Shown here in pieces: positions 16,775 through 25,014 of a DNA stretch of 34,957 nt. Each line of letters opens with the position of its first letter. The stretch's first letter is position 1. The notes beneath the pieces were generated by a model that was given only the letters and a program-made list of their open reading frames with translations, had not been told where the DNA came from and did not search any database. Both the position numbers and the translations under genes were made by a program. The stretch comes from an uncultured Actinomycetes bacterium (GTDB taxonomy: Bacteria; Actinomycetota; Actinomycetes; Nanopelagicales; Nanopelagicaceae), in assembly GCA_903844115.1 (NCBI GenBank), contig CAIMSI010000080.1:1-34957 (forward strand). Direction: 5' to 3'.

Positions 16775-17655
16775 CGCTTTCCACCAATAACAAATACCGT
16801 GCAGCCTGCCAAAATCCCAAGCACACCTACCCACAAACCTGCTGAAGGGGATTGATGGAGCCATGCCCAGGCCACAATTGCCGCAACAGGTACTTCGAAG
16901 AAAACAATTAATGAAACAACTACTGGTGAAACCCGCTTCAAAACTATATTAAAAAGTGTGTGTCCCATAAATTGGGCTCCCAGGGTAAGCAAGCCCAACA
17001 TTATCCATTCATTGCGGTCAAAGTGAATGAATTGCAATCCACCAAAAACTATAAATGGAACAGTCACAACGGCGCACATTCCATAGCAAACCGTGGTGTA
17101 TGTAGCAGTCGCAAGATTACGTTGCACTTTGGAACCAATTCCCAAATATGTTGCTGCTAAAACCGCACATACCAAGCCAAATAAATCGCCAACGAATGCT
17201 CGAAGGGAAAGTGATAGATCCACTCCGGTTATTACAAACACAGATGCAAAAGCAATAAACATCCCTACGATGGAGGTTGTAGAAATGTGTTCACCTTTGA
17301 AACGAACATAAAGAGCAGCAAAAATCGGTTGGAGAGCAGCAAGTGCTGTACCTGCAGCAACACTTGTAAAACGCATTGCCATAAAAAATGCGAGGAAATG
17401 AAAAGCTAGGAAGAGACCAGCTAAGGCTGATTGACGAATAAGTACGCGCTTCTCCGGATTTCGTAATTCACCTGTGCGCCAGGCAAAGGGAAACATAATG
17501 AGTGAACTAATTGAATTGCGCCAAAACACCATAGTTGGAACAGGCATCACGCTCTTTGCAATAAGGGGGCCTGAAGTACCAATTCCGATTATTCCTAGAA
17601 GAAGATAGGGAATATCTCTGCCCTTTGGAAGCGCAGCATGGTCTTGTTGTTTCAT
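16771..17655 (-). CDS. EamA/DMT family transporter
   Basis: 294-aa drug/metabolite transporter with ten predicted membrane helices formed by two EamA repeats (about residues 12-145 and 155-290). The second repeat ends ...SLIVFFEVPVAAIVAWAWLHQSPSAGLWVGVLGILAG-like, typical of the superfamily. Substrate unknown; members export amino acids, nucleobases or other metabolites. The ATG at 17655 overlaps the Nramp stop (TGATG), better than the TTG one codon upstream. It forms an apparent operon with the CBS protein and Nramp gene upstream and the PHP gene downstream. Confidence 0.88.
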   Translation of the reverse strand: MKQQDHAALPKGRDIPYLLLGIIGIGTSGPLIAKSVMPVPTMVFWRNSISSLIMFPFAWRTGELRNPEKRVLIRQSALAGLFLAFHFLAFFMAMRFTSVAAGTALAALQPIFAALYVRFKGEHISTTSIVGMFIAFASVFVITGVDLSLSLRAFVGDLFGLVCAVLAATYLGIGSKVQRNLATATYTTVCYGMCAVVTVPFIVFGGLQFIHFDRNEWIMLGLLTLGAQFMGHTLFNIVLKRVSPVVVSLIVFFEVPVAAIVAWAWLHQSPSAGLWVGVLGILAGCTVFVIGGKR

Positions 17656-18890
17656 CAAGGATGAACAGTAAACCAGAGCAGGGCGATCACGCAGATTGAG
17701 ACGAGAGCGATGATGATGCCGTATACAAAACGCATCCGTTGAGTTGAGGCAAATTCGCCCATCAAACGCTTATCGCGTGAAATGCCATACATAAAGAAGA
17801 GAAGCGGAAGAAGCAGAACTGCATTCAAAATCTGTGTAAGAACCAAAACTCGAATAAGCGGCACCCCTGGCAGGAGAATTAATCCAGCTGCAAGAAAAGT
17901 CATCATTCCAAAAGTGGCGTAGAAAAGTGGCGCATCTTTTGGACCATCATCCAAAGCAGCTGGTTGTCCGGTGAGATCTCCAACTGAGTATGCTGTTGAG
18001 AGCGGCAGAATTGATGCAGCAAGTAGCGCTGCCCCTACAAGACCCACTGCGAAGAGCGCTTTAGCAAGAGTTCCAGCAAGTGGCTCGAGTGCTCGGGCTG
18101 CTTGCGCGGCATCCGTGATATTTGTTTGACCTTGCTTATTTAAAGTTGCGGCGCAAGTAACGATAACGAAAAATCCAATAATTCCCGTGAGCAATGAACC
18201 AGTCCACACATCGATACGCAACAGTTTGAGGTCATCGCGCGTAAGACGCTTATCAACTGCATAGGATTGAATAAATGCCAGCCCCCATGGAGCAAGCGTC
18301 GTTCCGAGAGTTGCTGTGGCGATGTAAATAGCATCGTGGTTAAAAGGCATGGATGGAACGACAACTCCATGTAGCGCTTTACCCCAATCCGGATGTGCCA
18401 TAAATCCAGCTATTACATATGCGATGAATACAGCAGATAGCCCAAAGAAGACTTTCTCAACTCGTGCAAAAGATCCACGTAAAACTAAAAATGAAACTAT
18501 GAGTGCGGCGGCAGGAACTGTAATGAAGCGCGAATAGCCAAAGAGTTGGCCGGCGGCAGCGATACCAGCGAATTCAGCAGTCAATGTGCCGAAGTTTGCA
18601 ATTAGAAGTGCTACTGCGCTGAGGGTTCCAGAACGAGCACCATACTTTTGTCGAACTAGACCGATAAGACCCTGGCGAGTAACAACGCCAATGCGGGCGC
18701 CAAGATCTTGAAAGAGAATGAGAGCGATTGTAGAAATAACGAGCACCCACAACATTTGGTATGCAAACTTCGCACCAAGTTGGGAGTAGGTGGTGATACC
18801 GGCTGGATCGTCATCTGAAAGTCCGGCGATAACACCAGGCCCCATAACTGAAAGAAGGGCAGCGAGTCGTATCTTGCGTTGGGTCGTCAC
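17655..18890 (-). CDS. Nramp-family divalent metal transporter, non-canonical metal site
   Basis: 411-aa SLC11/Nramp family membrane protein with about 11 helices. Two ligand motifs diverge. Helix 1 reads SDDDPAGITTYSQLGA where Mn/Fe transporters have DPGN, so the Asn is Gly. Helix 6 reads TLGTTLAPWGLAFIQSY where they have ATVMPHN, so the Met and His are Ala and Trp. The Met is known to favour transition metals over Ca2+/Mg2+, so Mg2+ or another hard cation is the likely substrate. This agrees with the upstream MgtE-N/CBS gene, whose stop it overlaps (GTGA). Substrate and direction are inferences. Confidence 0.85.
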   Translation of the reverse strand: MTTQRKIRLAALLSVMGPGVIAGLSDDDPAGITTYSQLGAKFAYQMLWVLVISTIALILFQDLGARIGVVTRQGLIGLVRQKYGARSGTLSAVALLIANFGTLTAEFAGIAAAGQLFGYSRFITVPAAALIVSFLVLRGSFARVEKVFFGLSAVFIAYVIAGFMAHPDWGKALHGVVVPSMPFNHDAIYIATATLGTTLAPWGLAFIQSYAVDKRLTRDDLKLLRIDVWTGSLLTGIIGFFVIVTCAATLNKQGQTNITDAAQAARALEPLAGTLAKALFAVGLVGAALLAASILPLSTAYSVGDLTGQPAALDDGPKDAPLFYATFGMMTFLAAGLILLPGVPLIRVLVLTQILNAVLLLPLLFFMYGISRDKRLMGEFASTQRMRFVYGIIIALVSICVIALLWFTVHP

Positions 18891-20230
18891 GAAAGAGCAC
18901 CCGATCCCTTAGATAGCCCATGTTGCTCTTCTGGTTTTAAGGCATCCACCAAGTCATCGGCGAGGATTCGGCCGACCGGCTTTCCTTTTTCATCAATTAC
19001 AACAATGGATGCACCACGGTTATTTGAAAATTCTTCAATCACTTCCTCGAGCGGAGAATCAATATTCACTGCAGTTGGATATGGAGGACCAATTAATTTA
19101 CTCAACAAATCACTAGATTTAGCAGCTACTAATTCAATAATTTGAATGTGATCCATCAATTTGCCCTTGGCATCGACAATAACAACACCGTCGGAAATAT
19201 CACGATCTCGGCTTTCCACTAACATTTTAAGCGCTGAACCAACTGTGTCTTCCTCGTGCGCAATGACCATATGTGTTGTCATTATTCCACCAGCAAGGGT
19301 TTCATCGAAGGAAATCAATTGGCGCAATTGCTTCGCCATTTTAGAATCCATAGCCTTCAAAATATCTTCTCGGTGTTCATCATCAAGATCACGAAGGACC
19401 TCGGCAGATTCATCTGGTTCCATACGGCTAAGAAGTTCGGCCGCGCGATCTTCTGGAAGTCCACGCAAGAGACCTTGAAGTTCTTCATCTTCCATTTCTT
19501 CCAACGCATCGGCTGCAAGTTCTGGATCCAACATTTCAATAAGCGCGCTTTGCTCGCGTCCGGCAAGATCTTCAATCAAGTCAGCAAGATCGGCAGGACG
19601 AAGCTGTGAAAGGGCTGTCTTAGAACCAGAAGTTTTTACAACTCCGGAGGTATCGGCCAGTGAGGCCACTGTCGACCAATCCAAAACGTGTTGAGGCGTA
19701 GCACGGCGTCCAAGTGCACCAGGAAAGATGCGGCGTAAAAAAGTTACAAATGATATGTCTACACCGACGACTCGAATTTCCTTATCAAGTGGAGCCAAGT
19801 AAAGATCGGATGAACGAACTACTCGCAAGCCATTTACATCAACAATTTGGTGATCAAGAACATCGCCATCTAAGAGGGATTCACCTTCACGTCGCTTGTA
19901 ATCAGTGAGATTAATGGTGGTTGATGAAAGTCGAATTTCATTGTGTGTAAGTTTGGCGATACGCGCACCGTCAATAAAGGATTTGCGCTGTCCAACTTTT
20001 ACAATCAATCCGGAAACTGGTGGATAAGCATCTTCACCGTGACGCACAACTACATCAACAAGGCGACCAATTTCTCGCCCCTCTTCATTGCGTACTGGAC
20101 ACCCAATCAGACCGGCAAGTGAAACTAAAGAATCGCGGATACTTTTTCGGGCCAGTACGCGATCAATTTTTCCCGTCACCTGTGCTGCTTTTGCCACTCT
20201 GGCGAGTGGAAGCTTTGGTGACTTTTGCAT
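18887..20230 (-). CDS. soluble PRC-barrel / MgtE-N / CBS-pair protein
   Basis: 447 aa, no membrane helix. Order: PRC-barrel-like domain (about 38-95), second PRC-like segment (115-170), MgtE intracellular N domain of acidic helical repeats (207-310: LRPADLADLIEDL, LLRGLPEDRAAELLSRM), a linker with FDETLAGGIMTTHMV, and a CBS pair (315-435). It equals the cytosolic gating part of an MgtE Mg2+ channel without the MgtE membrane domain. In MgtE, Mg2+ binding between N and CBS domains closes the pore. It is coupled to the Nramp-like gene by GTGA overlap, suggesting that it senses Mg2+ for that transporter. Related to mycobacterial Rv1232c, which is also near mrp. ATG start with TAAGAT 6 nt upstream. 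Confidence 0.87.
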   Translation of the reverse strand: MQKSPKLPLARVAKAAQVTGKIDRVLARKSIRDSLVSLAGLIGCPVRNEEGREIGRLVDVVVRHGEDAYPPVSGLIVKVGQRKSFIDGARIAKLTHNEIRLSSTTINLTDYKRREGESLLDGDVLDHQIVDVNGLRVVRSSDLYLAPLDKEIRVVGVDISFVTFLRRIFPGALGRRATPQHVLDWSTVASLADTSGVVKTSGSKTALSQLRPADLADLIEDLAGREQSALIEMLDPELAADALEEMEDEELQGLLRGLPEDRAAELLSRMEPDESAEVLRDLDDEHREDILKAMDSKMAKQLRQLISFDETLAGGIMTTHMVIAHEEDTVGSALKMLVESRDRDISDGVVIVDAKGKLMDHIQIIELVAAKSSDLLSKLIGPPYPTAVNIDSPLEEVIEEFSNNRGASIVVIDEKGKPVGRILADDLVDALKPEEQHGLSKGSGALS

Positions 20231-20236
20231 GGGTAA

Positions 20237-20242
20237 ATCTTA
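20237..20242 (-). promoter_or_regulatory. leaderless -10 for the MgtE-N/CBS-Nramp operon
   Basis: TAAGAT, 6 nt (TTACCC), ATG at 20230. Confidence 0.55.
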
Positions 20243-20258
20243 CGTGCCAGGTCACGTA
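20241..20258. promoter_or_regulatory. palindrome TACGTG-N6-CACGTA, candidate operator
   Basis: Perfect 6-bp inverted repeat with 6-nt spacer. It lies directly upstream of, and by two bases inside, the -10 hexamer of the CBS-Nramp operon, and overlaps the mrp stop codon. A protein bound here would block RNA polymerase. No known factor is assigned. Confidence 0.4.
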
Positions 20259-21397
20259 TGAAGCGAAAGGGGCACTCCAACGAGGGACTTACGTTGCTTC
20301 ATCAGTTGATCAACAATGGAATAGATGGCAAGGGATGCATGACTTTCAGGGGCTGAGAGGACGATAGGCGCACCATCATCGCCGCCCACACGAAGGGCAG
20401 GGTCAAATGGCACCGTTTCAAGAAGAGGCACATCAGCACCGACAAGAGTAGAAAGACGTTTTGCCGTTTCAGCTCCGCCACCACTTCCAAAGAGTGAAAT
20501 GGATGCACCGCAATTTGGACAATTAATATCTGACATATTCTCAACAACCCCAACAATGTGTTGTTTCAATTGATGAGCGATTCGACCAGCACGTTCTGCG
20601 ATTTCAGCAGCTGCGATTTGCGGAGTCGTTACTACCAAGATCTCAGAGCCTGGAATCAGCTGGCCTAAACTAATAGCAATATCTCCAGTGCCTGGTGGAA
20701 GATCAAGCAACAGCAAGTCAAGATCGCCCCAATATGCATCGCTGAGAAGTTGTTCTAGAACTTTATGCAAAAGAGGCCCACGATATGCCACCGGATCAGA
20801 GCGATCGGGTTTAAACATTTCCATTGAAACAACTTTGACTCCGTAACTTTCTAGCGGAATAAAAGTTTGATCAATGGCCGTTGGGCGTTGTCCAACAAGA
20901 TTCATAAGCCTTGGAATTGAATGTCCGTAAACATCGGCATCAAGAATTCCAACATTGAGTCCCCTGGTCGCCGCGGCTACTGCAAGGTTGACAGTAAGGG
21001 ATGACTTACCCACACCACCCTTGCCGGATGCAATTCCGATAACGCGTGTGAGTGAATCCGGTTGGGCAAACGGGATGACTTTTACAACTCCACCATGCAA
21101 AAGCTTTTTTACATTGTTTCGCTGCTCATCATTCATTACTCCAAATTCAAGTTCTACTTTTTTTACTTCATCGATACGAGCCAAGGCAGCTTCTACATCG
21201 TTTTTCAGGCGATCGCGCATAGGGCAACCAGAGATTGTTAGCAGGACTTTTACCTGGGCAATCCCCTCGGCAAAAAACACACTTTCAATCATTCCTAATT
21301 CTGGAAGCGGCCGACGAAGTTCTGGATCAATAACTGTCCCGAGTTCTACGTGGATACGTTCAATAATTTGATTTGTCATATTTTTCATATCTTTCAT
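20252..21397 (-). CDS. mrp: Mrp/ApbC-type Fe-S cluster carrier ATPase
   Basis: 381-aa cytosolic P-loop ATPase that carries and transfers Fe-S clusters to target apoproteins. An N-terminal MIP18/DUF59 domain (about 8-90, ending near LEFGVMND) is fused to the ATPase with the deviant Walker A GIASGKGGVGKSSLTVNLA, Walker B LLLLDLPPGTGDIA and the cluster-binding CPNC in DINCPNCGAS. The start overlaps the tatB stop (ATGA). A tatB-mrp-CBS neighbourhood is also found in mycobacteria. Possible clients in this window are WhiB2 and FdxA, by inference. Confidence 0.92.
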   Translation of the reverse strand: MKDMKNMTNQIIERIHVELGTVIDPELRRPLPELGMIESVFFAEGIAQVKVLLTISGCPMRDRLKNDVEAALARIDEVKKVELEFGVMNDEQRNNVKKLLHGGVVKVIPFAQPDSLTRVIGIASGKGGVGKSSLTVNLAVAAATRGLNVGILDADVYGHSIPRLMNLVGQRPTAIDQTFIPLESYGVKVVSMEMFKPDRSDPVAYRGPLLHKVLEQLLSDAYWGDLDLLLLDLPPGTGDIAISLGQLIPGSEILVVTTPQIAAAEIAERAGRIAHQLKQHIVGVVENMSDINCPNCGASISLFGSGGGAETAKRLSTLVGADVPLLETVPFDPALRVGGDDGAPIVLSAPESHASLAIYSIVDQLMKQRKSLVGVPLSLHT

Positions 21398-21711
21398 AGG
21401 AGGTCAGGATCTATCTGCGCTTTCTTTTTATCGAGTGTGAGCCCTGTCGTCAATTCACTTGTTACATCATCAAAAGAGGTACCCAGAGTCTTCTTAATTA
21501 ATTTCTTTGGGTGCAAATCTGAGACTTGTAAGTCTTCAAAGCCTGGCCCAAGATTTTCTCGAAGTTCTGCTGTGGCGGTGTTAGCAATTACACGAATTCG
21601 CTTCACGAGCTTTGCAGCATCTTTAGCTACGTGCGGAAGTCGATCTGGGCCGATCAGAATAAATGCAAGGACTGTGAGAGTGAGCAGTTCTCCTGCGCCT
21701 ATGCCAAACAT
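21394..21711 (-). CDS. tatB: Sec-independent translocase subunit TatB
   Basis: 105-aa twin-arginine translocation component. N-terminal membrane helix (about 4-20) begins MFGIGAGELLTLTVLAFILIG, then the hinge GPDRLP, an amphipathic helix HVAKDAAKLVKRIRV, and a polar tail. The Gly-Pro hinge with the tail length suggests TatB rather than TatA. Located between the O-methyltransferase and mrp, as in M. tuberculosis (Rv1220c-tatB-mrp). The other Tat subunits are not in the window. TAGGCT lies 6 nt before the ATG. Confidence 0.88.
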   Translation of the reverse strand: MFGIGAGELLTLTVLAFILIGPDRLPHVAKDAAKLVKRIRVIANTATAELRENLGPGFEDLQVSDLHPKKLIKKTLGTSFDDVTSELTTGLTLDKKKAQIDPDLL

Positions 21712-21717
21712 AGTGAA

Positions 21718-21723
21718 AGCCTA
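21718..21723 (-). promoter_or_regulatory. possible leaderless -10 for tatB
   Basis: TAGGCT, 6 nt, ATG at 21711; no Shine-Dalgarno sequence. The same hexamer and spacing stand before the giant glycosyltransferase. Confidence 0.35.
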
Positions 21724-21726
21724 CCG

Positions 21727-22368
21727 CTAGCTGGCTGGTCCCTTAGTTGCTAAAAGCACGCCTTGGCCTACCGGGAGCAAGGTTGATGTCCATTGGGAAT
21801 CCTCTTTTACAAAGCGAATTCCATCTCTTCGCGAGATACTTTCAAAATCTCGTTGAGTCGGATCTGCGACTTTCCCACCACTCAATGCATGGTCAATAAA
21901 AAGTGTTCCCCCACTTCGAAGCAAGCGGTGAGCTTCTTGAACCAAATCCATTAAATCTGTTGCAGGACGAATCACCACAAGGTCATAGTTTCCATCGGCA
22001 AGTTTTCCTACAACTTCTAGCACATTTCCAGTTATGAGTCTGTACCTAGCTGCCGGAATTCCTGATTCTTCAAAGCTATCGCGTGCACTTGCCGAATGTT
22101 CGCGCTCTGTATCAATTGAGGTAAGTACAGCGTCCTTTGGTGCACCCTGAAATAACCACAATCCACTCACACCTGAACCAGTACCAATTTCAACGATGGA
22201 TTTTGCTGAAAGAGATTTTGCAACGTATTGCAACAACGCCCCAACTGCTGGTGATGGATCGGACGCGCCCATTTCAACGCCATTTGCACGTGCTTGCTGA
22301 AGATGTATTTCTTCGCGAGAAAAACTCTCAGCATATGCGGTCATATCTCCACGATTGTGCAAGGTCAT
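21727..22368 (-). CDS. SAM-dependent O-methyltransferase-like protein
   Basis: 213-aa class I methyltransferase of the Rv1220c type (caffeoyl-CoA/catechol O-methyltransferase superfamily). The SAM site is intact: VEIGTGSGVSGLWL and TSIDTEREH. At the position where the family normally has FIDADK, with the metal-binding Asp, this protein has YDLVVIRPATDL, so the catalytic metal site may be lost; a later Asp in FIDHALSGG remains. Start at 22368 overlaps the pepA stop (ATGA); an earlier in-frame start at 22383 would lie inside pepA. The physiological substrate is unknown. Confidence 0.85.
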   Translation of the reverse strand: MTLHNRGDMTAYAESFSREEIHLQQARANGVEMGASDPSPAVGALLQYVAKSLSAKSIVEIGTGSGVSGLWLFQGAPKDAVLTSIDTEREHSASARDSFEESGIPAARYRLITGNVLEVVGKLADGNYDLVVIRPATDLMDLVQEAHRLLRSGGTLFIDHALSGGKVADPTQRDFESISRRDGIRFVKEDSQWTSTLLPVGQGVLLATKGPAS

Positions 22369-23864
22369 AGCGATGTAATCCATTCGATGAGAATGCGGGG
22401 CCCAAATCCGGTTCCGCCTTTAACAAATTCACCAGCATCAACATCTGATCGACCAGAACCCGCGATATCTAAATGTACCCAATTGCTATTGCCCACAAAT
22501 TTTTCCAGGAAGAGCGCTGCTGTTATAGATCCCCCACCGAAGTGCCCTTTTGCTGCAACGTGACATACGTCGGCGATATCACTTTCAAGTCCAACCGAAT
22601 AATCATCAACGAGGGGCATACGCCAAACACGATCACCACACACGTTGCCAATTTCATGAAGTTTTTTAGCCAAACGATCATCGCGTGTGTACATCGCTGC
22701 ATGCTGGCGGCCCAGTCCCAACGTTGCCGCGCCAGTCAAGGTCGCAACATCTACAAGGTAGTCTGGATTCAATTCTAGATTTGCATATGCAAGACCGTCG
22801 GCTAATACCAAACGACCTTCTGCATCGGTATCAAGCACTTCAACAGTTGTTCCACCGTATTGGGTGATGACATCAGAGGGACGCTGAGCTGTACTCGACA
22901 TTGCATTTTCAGCACACATCATCAGAGCTGTGACTCGTACTTGTGGTTTGATTTCTGGCATCGCCATAACAGTTGCCATGACGGCAGCTGCTCCCGCCAT
23001 ATCACTCTTCATTGCAATCATGATGTCGTACGGTCGCTTTAGTGAAATTCCACCGGTGTCAAAAGTAATTCCTTTTCCAACGAGTACTACATGCGGCCAC
23101 TTACTTGAACCCTTAGGCGCATATGAAATTTCAATCATACGAGGACCGGGCTTTGGTGATGATCCACCGACTGCTCGTAATCCCCCAAATTGTGCGAGCT
23201 CCTTACCGGAGCGCACCTTCACAGTTAAGTCTTTCTGATTTGCAGCAGCCGCATTTGCTTGCGTCGCCATCCATGCAGGAGTTTTAATATTTGAAGGAGT
23301 GTGGATCAGATCTCGCGCGCTATAAACTGCGTTGACCAAAGTTTTAGACTTGATAATTTCTTCCTTGAAATTTCCAAAAATAGTAAAAGTACAAGGTTCT
23401 TTCTTTTCAGATTTTTTATCAGTTTTCAAATTCCATACATATTGTGAAAGAGCGAGCGCACCTGCATGCGCAACAACGTTTTCTTTTTTAGAAACCAATC
23501 CATCAAGTACATGAAAACCGGTACCTTTTATTTTGCGACCGAGGGCTGCTCCAGCCTTGCGTAATTCCTCGCGGGATTCGGTTCCAATCCCTACCAAATA
23601 CAGTCTTGCAATTCCGTCTTGCGCCCCCACAGGTAATTCAATAATCTCACCCGCTTTGCCAGAGAAATCTGGCCAGAGCGAAATTTCGGTTGCAAGGTTT
23701 ACATCGAAGTGTTCAATAACTGAATTGCTCACAGAATTTAACGAAGCAAGTGGGCCGCTATCGGTGGAATTCACTCCAATTGCTATGGCATCCAGACCAT
23801 TCCAGGAAGCGAGTAGCTTAGAATCATCGCTGGAAGTCAGTGTGGGAGAGATAGCTTTTTTCAC
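22365..23864 (-). CDS. pepA: leucyl aminopeptidase
   Basis: 499-aa M17 family cytosolic aminopeptidase that removes N-terminal residues from peptides and acts as a hexamer with two metal ions. Motifs: VGKGITFDTGGISLKRP (metal Lys and Asp), MKSDMAGAAAV, and the family signature NTDAEGRLVL in the form LDTDAEGRLVLADGLAYA. The N-terminal domain (about 1-180) is more divergent, as usual. GTG start at 23864, with TAAGTT 7 nt upstream. It is divergent from the antiporter gene across about 30 bp. Confidence 0.94.
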   Translation of the reverse strand: MKKAISPTLTSSDDSKLLASWNGLDAIAIGVNSTDSGPLASLNSVSNSVIEHFDVNLATEISLWPDFSGKAGEIIELPVGAQDGIARLYLVGIGTESREELRKAGAALGRKIKGTGFHVLDGLVSKKENVVAHAGALALSQYVWNLKTDKKSEKKEPCTFTIFGNFKEEIIKSKTLVNAVYSARDLIHTPSNIKTPAWMATQANAAAANQKDLTVKVRSGKELAQFGGLRAVGGSSPKPGPRMIEISYAPKGSSKWPHVVLVGKGITFDTGGISLKRPYDIMIAMKSDMAGAAAVMATVMAMPEIKPQVRVTALMMCAENAMSSTAQRPSDVITQYGGTTVEVLDTDAEGRLVLADGLAYANLELNPDYLVDVATLTGAATLGLGRQHAAMYTRDDRLAKKLHEIGNVCGDRVWRMPLVDDYSVGLESDIADVCHVAAKGHFGGGSITAALFLEKFVGNSNWVHLDIAGSGRSDVDAGEFVKGGTGFGPRILIEWITSL

Positions 23865-23871
23865 ATCTCTG

Positions 23872-23877
23872 AACTTA
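23872..23877 (-). promoter_or_regulatory. leaderless -10 for pepA
   Basis: TAAGTT, 7 nt, GTG at 23864. Confidence 0.45.
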
Positions 23878-23896
23878 ACGAATTTTGGAGGTGAAT

Positions 23897-24745
23897 GTGA
23901 ACTGGATGGACCCCGTGTGGCGAGACTGGTTACTCACATGGCCTCTACTTCTCTTCTTCTTTGCCATCGGGCAAGAACTGCGCATCGAGATTTCGCGTCA
24001 TACCGATCGCCGCCATCTCATTGCTCCAGTCTGTGCTGCTCTCGGGGGCATGCTCATCCCCGCAACGATTTACCTTGGATTCTCACTCTTTACTAGCGCT
24101 CCTAAGGCTGCATGGGGAGTTCCTATGGCTACGGACCTGCCCTTTGTTCTGCTGGCATTGGCAATCTTTCCATCTCACTTGCAGAAGAAAATTAGAATTT
24201 TTTTGCTGGCGCTCGCGATTGCCGATGACATCGGTTCAATTCTCGTTCTTGGCGTGGTGACTTCTACGCATGGGGGCATTCATCCCACAATCATCGGGGC
24301 GGTTCTGGGCCTACTTTGGGGTGCTCGCGGTTATTCGGTAATGAAGAAAATTGGTTACTACATTGCCCTTCCGCTATTTCTTGTAGCTTCGGTGTCAACT
24401 ACATTTATTTTCTCCTGGAAGTCGGTTTCCAATCCGCTCGTTTGGCAACTCATTCTTGCAAGATCATTTGGAAAGCCAATAGGAATTCTCATCGGGGCTC
24501 TTATTGGTTACGTAATCCTGCGGATGACACATGAGCATGCGATGAGGCTCAAGATTCGCGAATTGGTTATTGCAGGATTTATTGCAACTTTTGGATTAGA
24601 TGTTGCCCTGATATTTGCTAACGTCGCCCTGAGCAATCCAGATCAAAAAGCGTTGGCGATTATGGGGATTTTCTTAACTATTCCGGTCTCAATCACCGGA
24701 GTTTTATTTGCTCGTTACTTCTTGACGAGTGCTACTGCTGCCTGA
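23897..24745 (+). CDS. nhaA: NhaA-type Na+/H+ antiporter, N-terminally short
   Basis: About 282 aa against roughly 390 for standard NhaA. The protein starts where the second helix normally begins (WLLTWPLLLFFFAIGQELRIEI), so helix 1 and the beta-hairpin are missing, and some loops are trimmed. The working residues are kept: Asp in WGVPMATDLPF (E. coli D133), the DD pair in LALAIADDIGSI (D163/D164) and Lys in SFGKPIGILIG (K300). GTG at 23897 is chosen for its GGAGG 5 nt upstream; other in-frame starts at 23885, 23891 (non-ATG) and 23906 (ATG) change the N-terminus by a few residues only. It faces pepA with about 30 bp between and overlaps the DUF3117 gene by 31 nt at the 3' end. Confidence 0.82.
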   Translation: MNWMDPVWRDWLLTWPLLLFFFAIGQELRIEISRHTDRRHLIAPVCAALGGMLIPATIYLGFSLFTSAPKAAWGVPMATDLPFVLLALAIFPSHLQKKIRIFLLALAIADDIGSILVLGVVTSTHGGIHPTIIGAVLGLLWGARGYSVMKKIGYYIALPLFLVASVSTTFIFSWKSVSNPLVWQLILARSFGKPIGILIGALIGYVILRMTHEHAMRLKIRELVIAGFIATFGLDVALIFANVALSNPDQKALAIMGIFLTIPVSITGVLFARYFLTSATAA

Positions 24746-24894
24746 AGAACGTTTCCAAGGTTGGTCGCTTCTTCAAGATTAAGTTCAACAACAAGGCGTC
24801 CGCCGCCTTCAAGGGGAATGCGCATAACGTAGGAGCGAGCTTCCTTGGTAACTTCCATGGGTCCATCACCAGTGCGTGGTTTCATGGCTGCCAT
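24715..24894 (-). CDS. DUF3117 family small protein
   Basis: 59-aa actinobacterial protein of unknown function. The family core is complete: MAAMKPRTGDGPMEVTKE, then YVMRIPLEGGGRLVVELN and an alanine-rich C-terminal helix ending VALVKK. The ATG at 24894 has a good AAAGGAG about 6 nt upstream, so it has a true leader. It overlaps the antiporter gene tail-to-tail by 31 nt. The M. tuberculosis homologue (Rv1211) lies in the same general region as dapD and the LOG gene, as here. Confidence 0.9.
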   Translation of the reverse strand: MAAMKPRTGDGPMEVTKEARSYVMRIPLEGGGRLVVELNLEEATNLGNVLQAAVALVKK

Positions 24895-24974
24895 GTGAAA
24901 CTCCTTTAATCAAAAAGAACTCTTTACTTGCGTGGTCCTGCGGAGGAGAAGTATCTCAAAGAATTGGCCTACAA

Positions 24975-25004
24975 GTGAAATCGAGTGAAATCGAGTGAAA
25001 TCGA
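24975..25004. repeat. three tandem 10-bp repeats (GTGAAATCGA)
   Basis: GTGAAATCGA three times without interruption (24975-24984, 24985-24994, 24995-25004), in the 146-bp gap upstream of the DUF3117 gene. The 10-bp period puts each TGAAAT on about the same face of the helix. The same TGAAAT word returns in the palindrome at 25019-25034. Confidence 0.8.
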
Positions 25005-25014
25005 GAAAATGGCC

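Noticed and set aside
15926-16864. Longer PHP protein beginning at 16864
   Set aside because: The extra 30 residues overlap the EamA coding end and are unlike the family; the domain starts at the ATG at 16774.
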